The notes below the pieces were generated by a model that was given only the letters and a program-made list of their open reading frames with translations, had not been told where the DNA came from and did not search any database. A DNA stretch of 64,000 nucleotides from Lucifuga dentata (Eukaryota > Chordata > Actinopteri > Ophidiiformes > Bythitidae). The stretch is taken from contig VXCM01000282.1 in assembly GCA_014773175.1 (NCBI GenBank), positions 310,001 to 374,000 of the forward strand, given 5' to 3'. Positions 50,401-61,245 of this stretch are shown in pieces (position 1 is the stretch's first letter; the number at the start of each line of letters is the position of its first letter). Position numbers and translations under genes: made by a program.

Positions 50401-53400
50401 ACTGTCTGAACTGGGATCACACTCTCTGGACTGTCCACACAAGCCTACAGGGGACCTGGACACAAAGGTCAGAATGAATGATTAAACAGTGGGCTGCATT
50501 GCCAGAATCACTGCTATCGACCTTGACTCCACTCATCCTTTATTTACAAGTCAGTGCTCCCTTCACAGTGACTAAGTGCCGGTTTAACTTCCACAGTAAA
50601 AGTATATGTGTTTGTGTGTTCACGCTTTGCATGAAATGGTTAGTATGAAGTAGAACCCCAGCTACATTTGAAACATATTCTGCAGATCAATCCAAGAAAA
50701 AGTTTTCATCTTTTATTTATTTAATAAATGTCTTTCCCTCATGTTCATGTTTATCTACATATCTATTATAATTTTTAAAAAATTCTGTTTTCAGATAACT
50801 ATGGTACCATTTTTTTTTTTTAGGATGTCACAGAGACAAATTGGTATAAAAAGTACTTTGCATCATCAAGTTGCTTGGAGATAGAAACTAAACACATTTT
50901 GGAGGTAATGTATATATGCTGTTATTTAAATTTTTTATGATCACTATACAAGACTGAAGTTCATCTGCATTAAATACACCAACATTCACATCACAAGTTA
51001 TTTCTGGAGATCAGATTCAGAGTTATAAAACATTTTAGTCATCAATTGCCATTAGTGAACAGGAATTTCTCTTTACAATACTGGTGTAGCATTGTATTCA
51101 TAACTTTTTCTTTGTGGCACACCTGACACAGAAATAAAAGGATCACGTGGTAAATAAAAATGGGAAAATTCTAACCACCATTCTATTTAGTGATCAAATA
51201 AACAATATTCACAAAAAAAAAATATGATTTTCTTTTTCCCTTAGACCATATTCACACAAATTTTAACTTGATCTGATACTGCTTATTATCAAATATACTA
51301 AGGTATCTTGGGTTTAAGAATTGCATCAGGTTTTAAACATGACCCATGACCCTTGCTGCTCCTGTATTTACAGATGACGGGCCTGAGGCATTTGATCACT
51401 GACTGACTTTTTACTTTGTCTACTACAGGTGCATAACTGGGAGAAGAGACTACAAATGACAGTGGGAGAAAACAGAGTGGATAAGCTGTGTGCATTGGCC
51501 CAGGACCACCTGAAACTCTACAGGCAACACCTACCAAAGCCAGGCATGTACCAAACCCCAAAATAAACATGAAGGATGAGACTAAAGGTGCGAATGGAGG
51601 GAGAATGCTATTTATTCTCTTTTTGGGGGGTCAATAAATAGCATTCTATCTATTGAAAGTAGGAGGTTACTAGTCAATACAACATGAAGGAGATAAAATG
51701 CTTCAGGCATCCAACCAGGGAGCCAGATCATATGATGACATCAAACCATCACAGCTTATCTTATGAACAAATGTCACCCCTGATGACTACATCCCCTGTC
51801 TCCACCCTGTCATCTCCTACATTTTTACACTGCTGTACTGACACATAAGCGAGTTAGTCAGGGTAAATATCCATCAAAAACATACAAAAAGGTAATACAT
51901 CACCATAGAAAATATATCTTTTTTTGCCGTTACAACCAAAATGTCTTGTGATGCTAGTCCCTTGCATACAGCACAGTCCTCCAGTAGACATTAGATGTGG
52001 GAGTGGAGAAAGTGGTGAGAAGGTGCTTGATCCAAGCCAGAGTACAGGCCATGAAGTCAGTTTCAAAAGCCAGGATTCTCAGTACATGATGCAATTACAG
52101 AGTAGTAAAGACAGAGAGATATATACCAGTAAGACTTTCTCCTATATTCTGCAGCTATTGACTTAGAATCACAAAACTGTATGGTAAGTATTTAAATACA
52201 CCACCAGTTCTTGGGCAGAGCAGCAGTATTCCTTGCCTTGCCGTGGCACGGCTGCCTAGCTTCTGCCATTGAAAAATACATGAAGATGTGTGGCAGTAGC
52301 TGTAACCTCTGGTGCTTCTTCTGCTTCTATCTGACATGCCAGATACGCAGATTACTGTCTTTTCTCAACTGTTAATTGTTTGATGACTCTGAGGAGAGGC
52401 TGTTTCTATACCTGCAGCTCCTATTGCACACCCGGTCGTTTGAGGAGAGGGAATCTTTCTTTGAATAGCCTCTCCCAAGGTTTCTTCCATTTTCCTTATA
52501 TAATAAGATTTTTCTAGGGAGTTTTTCCATGTCTTCTTAGAGAGCTTGGGCTGGGTGGTCTGCAAATGTGTGGTCTGTAAAGCCCTTTGTATGTGTTACT
52601 GGGCTATAGAAATAAACTTGACTTGACTTGACATTAGAGACTGATCTGTGAGAGCTGAATGAGAGGCAATGCAACTGAAGCCACAAGTAGCACACCATGA
52701 GAGAGAGAGAGAAGGAGATACAGAGACTTGATAGCAGACAGGGAAGAAGAAGAGCAACGTCTTAATTACTTAAAATATATTAAAAAAAAAAAAAAAACTA
52801 CCAGATCAAACTATACAAATGATGAATGAGAGTGTGTTCACTCTGACCTTTTATTTATTGTGAAACATAAATATGTTGAATTATGTACAGATTATCAAGG
52901 CTGTGAAATAAAAAAAAAAGGTTAAAACTTCCGAAAGAGATATTTAAAGAGACCACATACTATGTATACTCTGTAGATATGTGTATATTTATTTACTATA
53001 TACATAGACCAGAAGATTTCCATTAACTGAAGGAACTTTAAAGATCTGAAAATAAATTAATAGAATTGAATTTTTGTGCAGTCAGCTTGAATACAGATGC
53101 TAGTTATGTAATATCCTGCAGAGTACAAAGCTGAGACATCAGCGCAGTCTAACATCTTTTGCCAACACACTCTGAATATTTCATGACATGTGCATTCATT
53201 CGTAAGTGAGAGAGAGAAGGCAGCCGAATGGGAGATCGCTTTGTGCCCTCATTACACAGTGTACTAGAGTGATGAAGCGTGACATGGAACTTCTTTTGTT
53301 TTACTTTTGTTGAGGTTTGTCGTCTAAGTTTTGTTTTGTAATTGTGCTTTGTTCTTTTGGGAAAAAAATGTTTTCATTATGATTGATTTTTGGCTTTCTA

Positions 53401-55793
53401 TCAGACACACAATATTGTAGTTTTTAATCTTTCCGTTTGTTCAAAGTGCAATAAGAAGATGGTAAAGTTTCACAGCACAGAATGACAGAACATCTGCGAG
53501 AGATTGAAAGGATATTGATCAATGCCAGTAGCTCAGTGTTGAGATTTATGGCTTGTACTTCTTTGAAACAAAACTCTCCTGCCCAGCTTGTATTGTTATC
53601 CAGCTCACTAGTGGATAACAGTGCTACTGTGAGCAACCAATTTGTATTTGAAATAGAGAAAGATATTAAGTCTAACAGCCTTAAATCAGACCTCATCTTT
53701 ACGATTGTTATTGCTTATGTTTGATACAGGCTACCATAAACAATGGTAGACATAATTATGGTATAATTTCTGATGACTGCCAAAGGAAATTGATAAAAAG
53801 AAAAAAAAAAGAGTGCCTATTAACTGTTTAAAAGGTTTTATCATACATAAATCTAAATTCCAGTACATGGGATAGGACAGGGGAAAAGGATCATAATTAA
53901 TTTTTTTTTTTTTTTTTTTCTTTAAAAAAAAAATAGTATATACATCTTTTCTGGCCTTGTATGCTGGTATGTGCATACAGTAAACACGGTGTGCTTGTGA
54001 AATCTCCTCAGGCGACATGTTGCTGCATGAGGAAGGTCAGTCTCCTCTGACGAGCCTGGTGCAGGCTACTTTCCACTACGCGTCGGCTATCAGACTCAGA
54101 TCCAAAGAAGCCAGACTCCACTTCCTGCTGGGTCTCGCTTTGGAGGAACAGCACTCTGCTACTGAGATGTATGGACTCCAGAAGACGGTATGATCAAGAA
54201 AATGTTCTGAGGAAAGACACGCTAAACAATTTTGAGTAATAATTGAGTAGCTGTAGTTTTCTCCTCAGGACAAAGAATGAATCATAAATACCCTCCAAAT
54301 CACTTTTATTAAAGGAAAATGTTATCTGAACTGTATACACAGCCACTCCTGTCAGCTGTCCATCCATCTATCAACTTCATCAAACCCTTGGTGCTCAGAG
54401 GGATAGAACGCCGCATTTCCTCCGCCACCTTTTCTACATAAAACAAACACACTTGATCCACATCTTCCCTTAGGGCTTAGATTCCTCTCTTTGTATTTGG
54501 GAGAAAGCCAAAATCATTTTATTCCCGTATCCCTAGGCTGACAGAGACAGTGATGAATTAAGTGAGGCTGAATCAACATCACTTCAGAATGACATCCTGG
54601 CTGTGTGTAAACTCCATGGTTTCTATGGTACACCCACTGTGGAGAACCAGCTGCAGGCCCTGGATAAAGAGTATCACCAGCTCAAAGACCAGGGTCAGTC
54701 CAGCAAAACGGACTATGTTCAGACACTCTACATCTGGCTCTCCAAGAAGACTGCCAAGGTACCTATGTCACAGGTGACCTTTAATGTTGCTGAGAATGGT
54801 TTATTCTCCTTTTTCTCTCATAAATACACATTGCTGTGAGCAGCAGCACCAGTGAAATATCTCTGTTATCATGCAATATGAGGAAGTGAACCTGCTGCTT
54901 CCTTGTGCAGGATGGCAGTGCAGCAGTGCAGAATGAGGAGAGCTGTGTCCACCGGGCCTTGATAAAGTACCTGGATGCCTGGTCTCTGAGTCCAGATAAC
55001 TGGCTGTACAGCCTCCATGTAGGAAGGCTGCTGCTGCTGCAGGGGAAGAGCAGGGAAGCCTTGCAGCATCTCCAGTCTGGCCTGGCACTTCGCCCCCTGC
55101 ATCCTGGACTCAGGTCGGATAGTAAAGTTATTTCTCATATAGTAGTAGAGCAGCCAGACCAGACTTTGCTTTGTCAAGTGAGATCCTGAAAATGATTCTA
55201 AAGCTCACAGGCAGAAATGAGTTCTCCTGTGTTCCCCTTCTTTTTTGTCAGATTCTTCACAGGGCTGGCTCTTCTGCAGCAGGAGCACAAAGCCTCTGAG
55301 GACACAGAGAAGGAGGCTGCTCTCTTCTTGCAACAGGGACTAGAGCACTTCATTAGTCAATGCTGCAGCAGGAGGTGTGTATGTGTGTGTCAGTAAGTAA
55401 AGGTGTGTGAAAGATTTCTTTACAAACATGTTGTAAAAATAAAAAATATCGACATGCTGTCATACCATTTTTTTGCCTTTCATTTTCGTTCCTGCCCTCA
55501 GCCCAGTAGACCAGGATCCATCAGAGCCTCTGTCCAGTGTCAACACACAGTTCCTGCGAGGCCTTCTCACCCTCGGCAAGCTTCAGCAGAAAAACACACT
55601 GTCAGGGAAGGCCATGAGTGCTGAACAAGTCTATCACACGTAAGTTACAAAGCACAAGTTTATTTAAAGGAGCAATAAGTACTGATATCTTACTCATCTT
55701 CATTGTAAAAATGTGAAATAAAGGTACATAATTTTGCATAAAATTGAACCAGTTTAGTGATGTTTCAGTGCTGCATAAAAGTCTATTGTCTGC

Positions 55794-55853
<60 letters not shown>

Positions 55854-58800
55854 AATGCTCTCTCTCTCTCTTCAGTGCAGCAGTGTTAGCTGCCCAGGCT
55901 GTGAGTCAGTGTGTGTGTCGTGGTGAGGCGAGTGCACAACTGGAGTGGGTGCTGCTGGACTCTCACTTTGCACTGCTGCAGGGGCTGATCCGGCAGCCCA
56001 AGTGTAAGCCCAAGGCTTACAGTGACAGGCAGTCCCTGGTGGCAAAGAGATGCCAGGCCCTCACAGCTCTCATACGCCTCACCTCTATTGCCCCCTGTCA
56101 GGAACTGCTGGACATGCAGGAGAAGGTATGTACATACAGTAGTTAGAAATTGGATCACCTGTGTGTTTGTTCTGCTCTCAGACTTGTACCTTTGCTCCTC
56201 ACTGGTGTGTTCAGGTATGCCAGGTAGCAGTAGCAACAACTCCTCGTGACAGCCACGCCTTGTGTCTTCTGGGTTTGGCACAACTGGCTCAATATGACAA
56301 CAACCCAAAGTCAGACAGGTCAGAGGTCACTTTATCTGATGCCTGCTTCAGCTTTCAAGCCAGCATAGAGCTGGAGGAACTGCCTCAGAGTGGAGATCCA
56401 CCTGAACATCTGAGTAGTGAGTATACAGAATGTGTCTGCAGCACATCACAGCTGGCAAAATTGCAATGAATATGTAGAGAGAAGCCTAAGCTTAAGAGTC
56501 TGTATAAAAGTATATGCAATAAATAAGTTCCATAATGGATCAGGCTGTAAAATGTGGGGCACTTTGGCCGCCAGGTGGCAGTAGAACATTAAAACAAGCT
56601 CACTCATACAGCTTATTTTAATCACGTCCCAGCAAACACAGAGTAACATTAGCAACTCACTGAAGTTGATTTTATGTCCAGTATTTGCCGTCTTTTTCAT
56701 GCTGCTTTTGTCTCCATTAACCTCTGTGGAAAACTATCTGGTTCTTTATCTTCATCAGATTCTCCAAGGTGCATTTATCTGGTGATAATTTTCTGTCACT
56801 ATGAGGGAATCTTTCACATTATGCAGTCATTTGATTCATGGTTCATATCAAAAATGTTAATTAATACAGGTTAAACATTTGGACTGATAAGAAAATTAAC
56901 TCCACAGGGGCATATACATTTATTTTTATACACACTGTATGCATGTTCAAGTTTAGAGATTTGATTAAATTAGATTAAAATTAGATTTTTGTTAGAAAAA
57001 AGTGATGTCTACTCATGCAAATAAAATGACTGATAGCTCAAAATGGAATAAATGAATGAGCCTGTATTTATTGTTTAATGAGAAAACATGATTTTGACAA
57101 TCATCTATCCTCTACTCACACAGAACAGAGGTGGTGGCAGGACAAGTTGGAGGCTGAGAGGGAGAAAGCTGCCAAACAGTCCACCAGCACACAAGGGGGA
57201 GGGAAAGAGGGACCTTCCCACACCAGCGTGGCCAAAAGAGGAGCTTGTCAGGTCAGGGGAGGCCCTGGCCAAGGATCGGCAGCAAGTGTAACCAAAGCGC
57301 CCGCCCCTCCTCCCCCGGCCCACACCAAGGGAGGGAAAGCTGTGCCGCATCCAGCCAAAATCCCTGCAGCCAGGTGAGTCACTGCTAGCTCAGTTCAAGA
57401 GTTTGTCAGGGCTGTTCTCTGCTTGTCCATGGATTTTTTTTCCCACATTTATTTATTCAGAAAAGATTTCCTGCGTATGCATGCTCTCTTCAGTTCTGCC
57501 CTCTTCATGTTCATGCCAGCTGTACAATCATCTAATGTTGGTCATTCTGAGCAGCATCACTGGAACGATCTGTTTCAGTTTGTTTCCTGATAGGATTAGC
57601 CATTTGAATACTGAGTTCATAGTGTTTCTATGTAGAGTTGGACAAATGAAGAGTTGGAGGGTTACACAAATATGGAAACACATGAAAAATACTTTTTAAG
57701 ACACATGATTGCACATTTAGTAGCTGTTGTCAAGAATAAACGTTATTGGGTGCCTCCATCCCACACTGAAATAAGGGTTATATTTGGGACATGTGTGCCA
57801 TATTGTCTGTGTCTGAGAGTACAAATTACCAGGCTGCTTTTTTCCACTTCTGTTTGTCACCATTCTACAGCTTATGTATTATAAAATCTCTCCTGTAGGG
57901 GGAGAGCTGGAGCAGCATCCAAGCCAGATGGAGCAGCCAAACCTTCCAGTAAGCAAAGTACTAAGCCCCATCTCCCCTCCAGCAAGTCTAAATATGACAA
58001 CTGTCCCAATACTGTCAAGACAGCAGAGGGTAAGCCACAACTAGAGGCTGGTCTCATGAAAACCTTTCTTTCCCAGGGTGTAAAACTTTCAGGATTTAAC
58101 GAAAATCTCTCCGATTTGTGAAGCAACACTATACTAATTTGCACTTTTCCTGCTGCAAAATTCACCCTAAAAATGACTTTCCTATTCCTGACAAATAAGA
58201 AAATAACTCACACTTTTTTTTTTCGATGTACTGGGTTTCTTCCGCACCTTTTTTTTTTTTTTTTTTTTNTTTTTTTTTTTTTTTTTTGCAGGACAATAAA
58301 CATTAAGTTCAGGTAAAATTATGTAAGTAAGTGGTTGTTGAAGTGAAGTTTGGGGCCCACAGCAAAGTAAGGGCTGGTTTAATTCGCTGGGATTTATCTC
58401 AAGTCAAGAATATATATATATAGAAATAATTAACAGAAGGTTCTATATCATCATTGTCACCCTACTTAAAACTGTAATGTCTTTAACTCAGTGGTTACTC
58501 AAATCTATAAAAAAAAATCTTCCTATATGGTGTTCCAGAGACAACTTCTAATAATGTAATTGACCAACTGATTATTGATAAATTATTTCAGACATGACAA
58601 TATAACAAAGAAAACAAATTATAAAAGTAAACAATTAAAAAAAAAATGTCTAAAAACAAGTAGCATAAAGTATAACTTAACTCCTACCTGCTCCATATTA
58701 ATTAATAAATTAATCTTTTAATGTCTTTATCTGCTTGACTTCCTCTACTGAGATGATAATGTGTGTTTGTGTGTCTGTGTGTGTGTGCATGCGCGTACGT

Positions 58801-60404
58801 GTTTGTGTGCATGTGCATGCACTAGCTGATCCAGAACCCCCTGTGGCAGACAGTGGCACAGTGGCAGTCAGCGTGTCCACTCGGATAAACCCCAGGTCTC
58901 ATTTCCCACGGATGGGTCTGGCCCGCGCCCTCTCCCACTCTGCACGCACCCAGGACCAGGCGAAGGAGCTCTACCGCAATGTCATTGCCATGGCACCAGG
59001 GGTCAGTTAGCATCTGACTGTAACAGTGCAATAAGATCAAATTACTCTATCACCACTATAACACCCACCCAATTGTGTAACTCCACTCAGTGATTAATTT
59101 CTCAGTGGAAGGATCACACACTCTTCTATGAGTAGAGAGAATTGCACAACCCCATGGTCTTGTGAAAGCTTTTCAAGCATTTTCTATAAATAAAATATGT
59201 TGTGATCAAGACAAAAAAAAAAAAAAAAAAAAACTCGCTTTTGGAGATATAAGATTTCCACCTGAATCATAATCCAAATCATATCAGGACTCTTTGATTA
59301 TCTCTAATTCAAGAATGTTCATGAACCTTTATTGTCATTGTGCTAAAACAAGACAGCGAAGCATCTTCCAAGACAGCGTATTGCAAATGTAATAAGTATA
59401 AAATAGAAATAAGAGTAAATAAGTATAAGAAAATAATTCTAAAAAATATGAATATAAAAGAATATTTACACAGTAAATACACAATAGAAGTGAATGAGTT
59501 TATAAGCTGGCAATGGTTGAGGTATATGGATTGGTACAAATGGTTCAATAATAGTATAATGACTGAATTAGTTTAAGTAATAGGCAAAAAATGCTATAGG
59601 TAATGTCTCTGATAGGTCTATTTAGCTAATTCAACTCTCAAGTAGTAACTGAACCCCTAAAGATAACTTGTTTCTTGGAGTATCTCTCCCAAATTTCAGT
59701 GGGGACTAAATTTGGTCTACTGTCCAGCCCTAAATTAAACATGTGAGCATTTTACAGTTTAACTGCCTAACCAGACATTTAGAGATTCATTTGGCCTGGT
59801 GTTGATGAAGTGACTGTTTAGGTCCATGATGCATACATTGAGCTGGCGCAGCTTCTGGAGCCATCAGACCCTCAGGCTGCTCTGGAAGTGTACTGCAGCT
59901 TCATTCTGAAGCCCATGGCAGAACAAAGCTTCGATGACGCCTTCATCACGGGGGAGATCGTCCGCTTACTGATGATGCTGGAGCTGTACGACCATCCACA
60001 GCTGGGTCCCAGCCTCGTAGCATACGGCAAAGTCATGGGCCTAAGTGATTACTATTACCATTATTATTAAAGTACAAGAGGTAATAGGAGACGTAAGGTG
60101 GAGCCAGGAGCTGTATTAGTATAATTTGCAAGTCTGTGTTACATTTGCTATCTGATAATATATGACATAGATGAGCAGTGGCAAAGTTTGGATATATATA
60201 TAATTTTAAATGAATCTCTTTTTAAGTTTGATTTTACTTGACTAATCCGTGGCTGTCTTTGAAGGTTGCATAGAGAAATACATTGACATCTTGGATGGGA
60301 AGTTCATGACGAAGCTGCTGAAGAGCGTCTACGCAGGGATCCACGACAGGCCAGAGGATGATAAGGAGCTACAGGAATTCTTCAAGTTCAAATGTTGGAT
60401 ATAA
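46791..60404 (+). CDS. unnamed 20-exon protein: cadherin-like, U-box-like, TRAF zinc finger, TPR
   Basis: Coding exons: 46,791-46,949; 47,038-47,245; 47,779-47,945; 48,290-48,420; 48,808-48,974; 50,382-50,467; 50,824-50,904; 51,429-51,543; 54,012-54,187; 54,537-54,758; 54,911-55,113; 55,252-55,374; 55,502-55,639; 55,876-56,125; 56,215-56,416; 57,124-57,373; 57,899-58,029; 58,826-59,001; 59,822-60,044; 60,265-60,404. They total 3,348 nt (1,115 residues), with the frame kept across all 19 junctions. The start ATG has G at -3 and +4 and an in-frame TGA two codons upstream. Domains: two cadherin-like beta-sandwiches (about 8-189), a U-box-like fold (about 204-270), a TRAF/SIAH zinc finger (272-295), TPR-like helices (about 372-800), a basic linker (about 815-935) and helical repeats to the end. 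There is no signal peptide or membrane segment. I do not recognise a named ortholog; a cytosolic E3-ligase-like scaffold is inferred. Confidence 0.88.
47419..47448. repeat. poly-A run in intron 2 of the unnamed gene
   Basis: About 30 consecutive A residues inside the intron between exons 2 and 3. No N interrupts this one. Confidence 0.9.
48097..48227. repeat. 65-bp exact duplication across an N, in intron 3
   Basis: Bases 48,097-48,161 recur at 48,163-48,227, with only the N at 48,162 between. Each copy carries a pyrimidine tract ending in cag, so each looks like a splice acceptor. The real exon 4 starts further right at 48,290, because only that join keeps the frame and the domain. The duplication is probably a contig-overlap artefact. 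Confidence 0.9.
48365..50434 (+). other. exons 4-6: U-box-like segment and TRAF/SIAH-type zinc finger
   Basis: Residues 204-270 read YECPVSLNAFYRPIF, then HIFSRPYIEML, then DPLNECPLGENW. This follows the U-box scheme (CPI-x-x-x-x-F-x-x-PV, a central 'y-x-r-x-x-I-x-x-W/L' helix, and 'DP-x-x-x-x-P-L'), with no full set of RING zinc ligands visible. Immediately after, C272, C279, H291 and C295 are spaced C-x6-C-x11-H-x3-C, as in TRAF/SIAH-type fingers. The pair is typical of ubiquitin ligases (family knowledge). Ligase activity here is inferred. Confidence 0.7.
51544..54011 (+). other. intron 8, GC-AG type
   Basis: Exon 8 ends CCAG and the intron starts gcatgt. The only in-frame continuation into exon 9 (G|GC-GAC-ATG, giving Pro-Gly-Asp-Met) requires this GC donor. 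The acceptor is ctcctcag. The intron is the longest in the gene (2.47 kb) and contains a dispersed-repeat tail at 52,370-52,632. Confidence 0.72.
52370..52632 (+). mobile_element. dispersed fish repeat ending in (acttg)n
   Basis: The body contains ggtttcttccattttcctta and 'gggagtttttcc'-type phrases. The 3' end reads gggctatagaaataaacttg followed by repeated acttg units. I recognise this as a very common fish repeat 3' end (LINE/SINE tail class) but cannot give its name. It lies in the sense orientation within intron 8. Confidence 0.65.
54012..56416 (+). other. exons 9-15: TPR-like helical region
   Basis: Residues about 372-809 are helical and Leu/Ala-rich, with repeat-like modules: YASAIRLRSKEARLHFLLGL (near 396), ALIKYLDAWSLSPDNWLYSL then LQGKSREALQHLQSGLALRP (near 525-565), and TTPRDSHALCLLGLAQLAQY (near 750). 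The 'A-L-x-x-Y-x-x-a-l-x-l-x-P' cadence is that of tetratricopeptide repeats, with insertions between units. Such arrays bind partner peptides. An alternative in-frame donor lies 18 bases downstream of the exon 10 end (caggtgacc), so a six-residue-longer isoform is possible. Confidence 0.65.
55795..55852. repeat. (TG)n microsatellite in intron 13
   Basis: About 29 TG units end 23 bases before the exon 14 acceptor. This is close enough that length variation could affect the polypyrimidine/branch region. Confidence 0.92.
56568..56581 (+). promoter_or_regulatory. CTCF-like motif in intron 15
   Basis: The sequence ccgccaggtggcag agrees with the CTCF core CCASYAGRKGGCRS at 13 of 14 positions. Binding is not shown by sequence alone. 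Confidence 0.35.
57124..58029 (+). other. exons 16-17: basic low-complexity linker
   Basis: Residues about 810-936 begin with a charged helix (WWQDKLEAEREKAAKQ). They then become rich in Lys, Pro, Ala, Gly and Ser (KAPAPPPPAHTKGGK; KPSSKQSTKPHLPSSKSK) with no predicted fold. The segment separates the central and C-terminal repeat blocks and is the part most likely to vary between species. Confidence 0.7.
58826..60404 (+). other. exons 18-20: C-terminal helical/TPR-like module
   Basis: Residues about 937-1,115 include a TPR-like pair (TQDQAKELYRNVIAMAPG, VHDAYIELAQLLEPSDPQAA). A helical block without recognised family follows (GEIVRLLMMLELYDHPQLG, IEKYIDILDGKFMTKLLK), ending KFKCWI and stop at 60,402-60,404. 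The lack of low complexity suggests strong constraint at this end. Confidence 0.65.
59315..59500 (+). repeat. dispersed repeat fragment in intron 18
   Basis: The phrase gaacctttattgtcattgtg followed by a long A/T stretch with aataagtataagaaaataat resembles a common fish interspersed repeat beginning 'tttattgtcatt'. The family name and exact limits are not determined. Confidence 0.5.
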
Positions 60405-60690
60405 GAAGTCTATTCACTCTAACAAACAGCTGTATTGGTTTTTCAACCCATAAAGGAGTCACAGGTTAATGTCATTATACTCACTCTATAACAAATTAAA
60501 AAGAAATGTCTACTGATTGATAAGACTCATTTTTGTCATGAGGTGGTGGGACACTCCAACACATTCGTTCATGCATTCAAGCACAAGGTTTTGTTAGGGA
60601 AATCATTTTTCTGATTTATACAACTGCACATGAATGCAGCATTTCAGCACACATTTTGTTCAGTTCACATTTTCAATCACTTTTCCCCAA

Positions 60691-60696
60691 AATAAA
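60691..60696 (+). other. candidate polyadenylation signal of the unnamed gene
   Basis: AATAAA about 290 bases after the stop codon. A second AATAAA at 60,933-60,938 is an alternative. Confidence 0.5.
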
Positions 60697-61173
60697 TTCC
60701 ATATACGAGAAATCCTGAACACCTATATCCTTCCCTTTGTCCACTGACATCCATGGTCATTTTCTACATTGTTACAGTCTCAAGAAAATCAGATGCTGCC
60801 TTCATGAATGCAGTAATCCACTTGACTTTAAGTCGGACATCATAAAAATCTATTCATATTGGACATAGGAGACAGAAAATGTTCATCTTTTTGTACAAAA
60901 ATGCATTTAATCTGAAAAGGAGAAACTTTCTCAATAAAATTATGTCATATCAAAAGTGACAGCTTTAACAACAACAAACTTATCCCAAAAACAGCAACAA
61001 ACTACAGGTGTTTCCTTGAAACACCTCATTTTATAAAGGCAACATCTTCTGAAAATGGACGTGCACACATTTCTACATCCAAATGTAGGCTTTGTTTCAA
61101 GAAAACAACAGAGAAAAGGGATTTTATCCAAACAAAGCATTCTGCAGTTCATTCTCAGTTCCTTAGTCTAAAC

Positions 61174-61184
61174 TTTATTTTATT
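61174..61184 (-). other. dnaaf10: candidate polyadenylation signals of DNAAF10
   Basis: Two overlapping AATAAA hexamers on the minus strand, about 65 bases after the stop codon. Together with the signals at 60,691 and 60,933 on the other strand they put the two convergent transcript ends only about 0.25-0.5 kb apart. Confidence 0.5.
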
Positions 61185-61245
61185 TTTTTATATCGAGTGG
61201 CAAAGATCCCAAACATCAGTCTGCACACGGTCTACTTTTTTTTTT

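Noticed and set aside
57105..57350. Minus-strand open frame opposite exon 16
   Set aside because: Shadow of the GC-rich coding exon on the plus strand.
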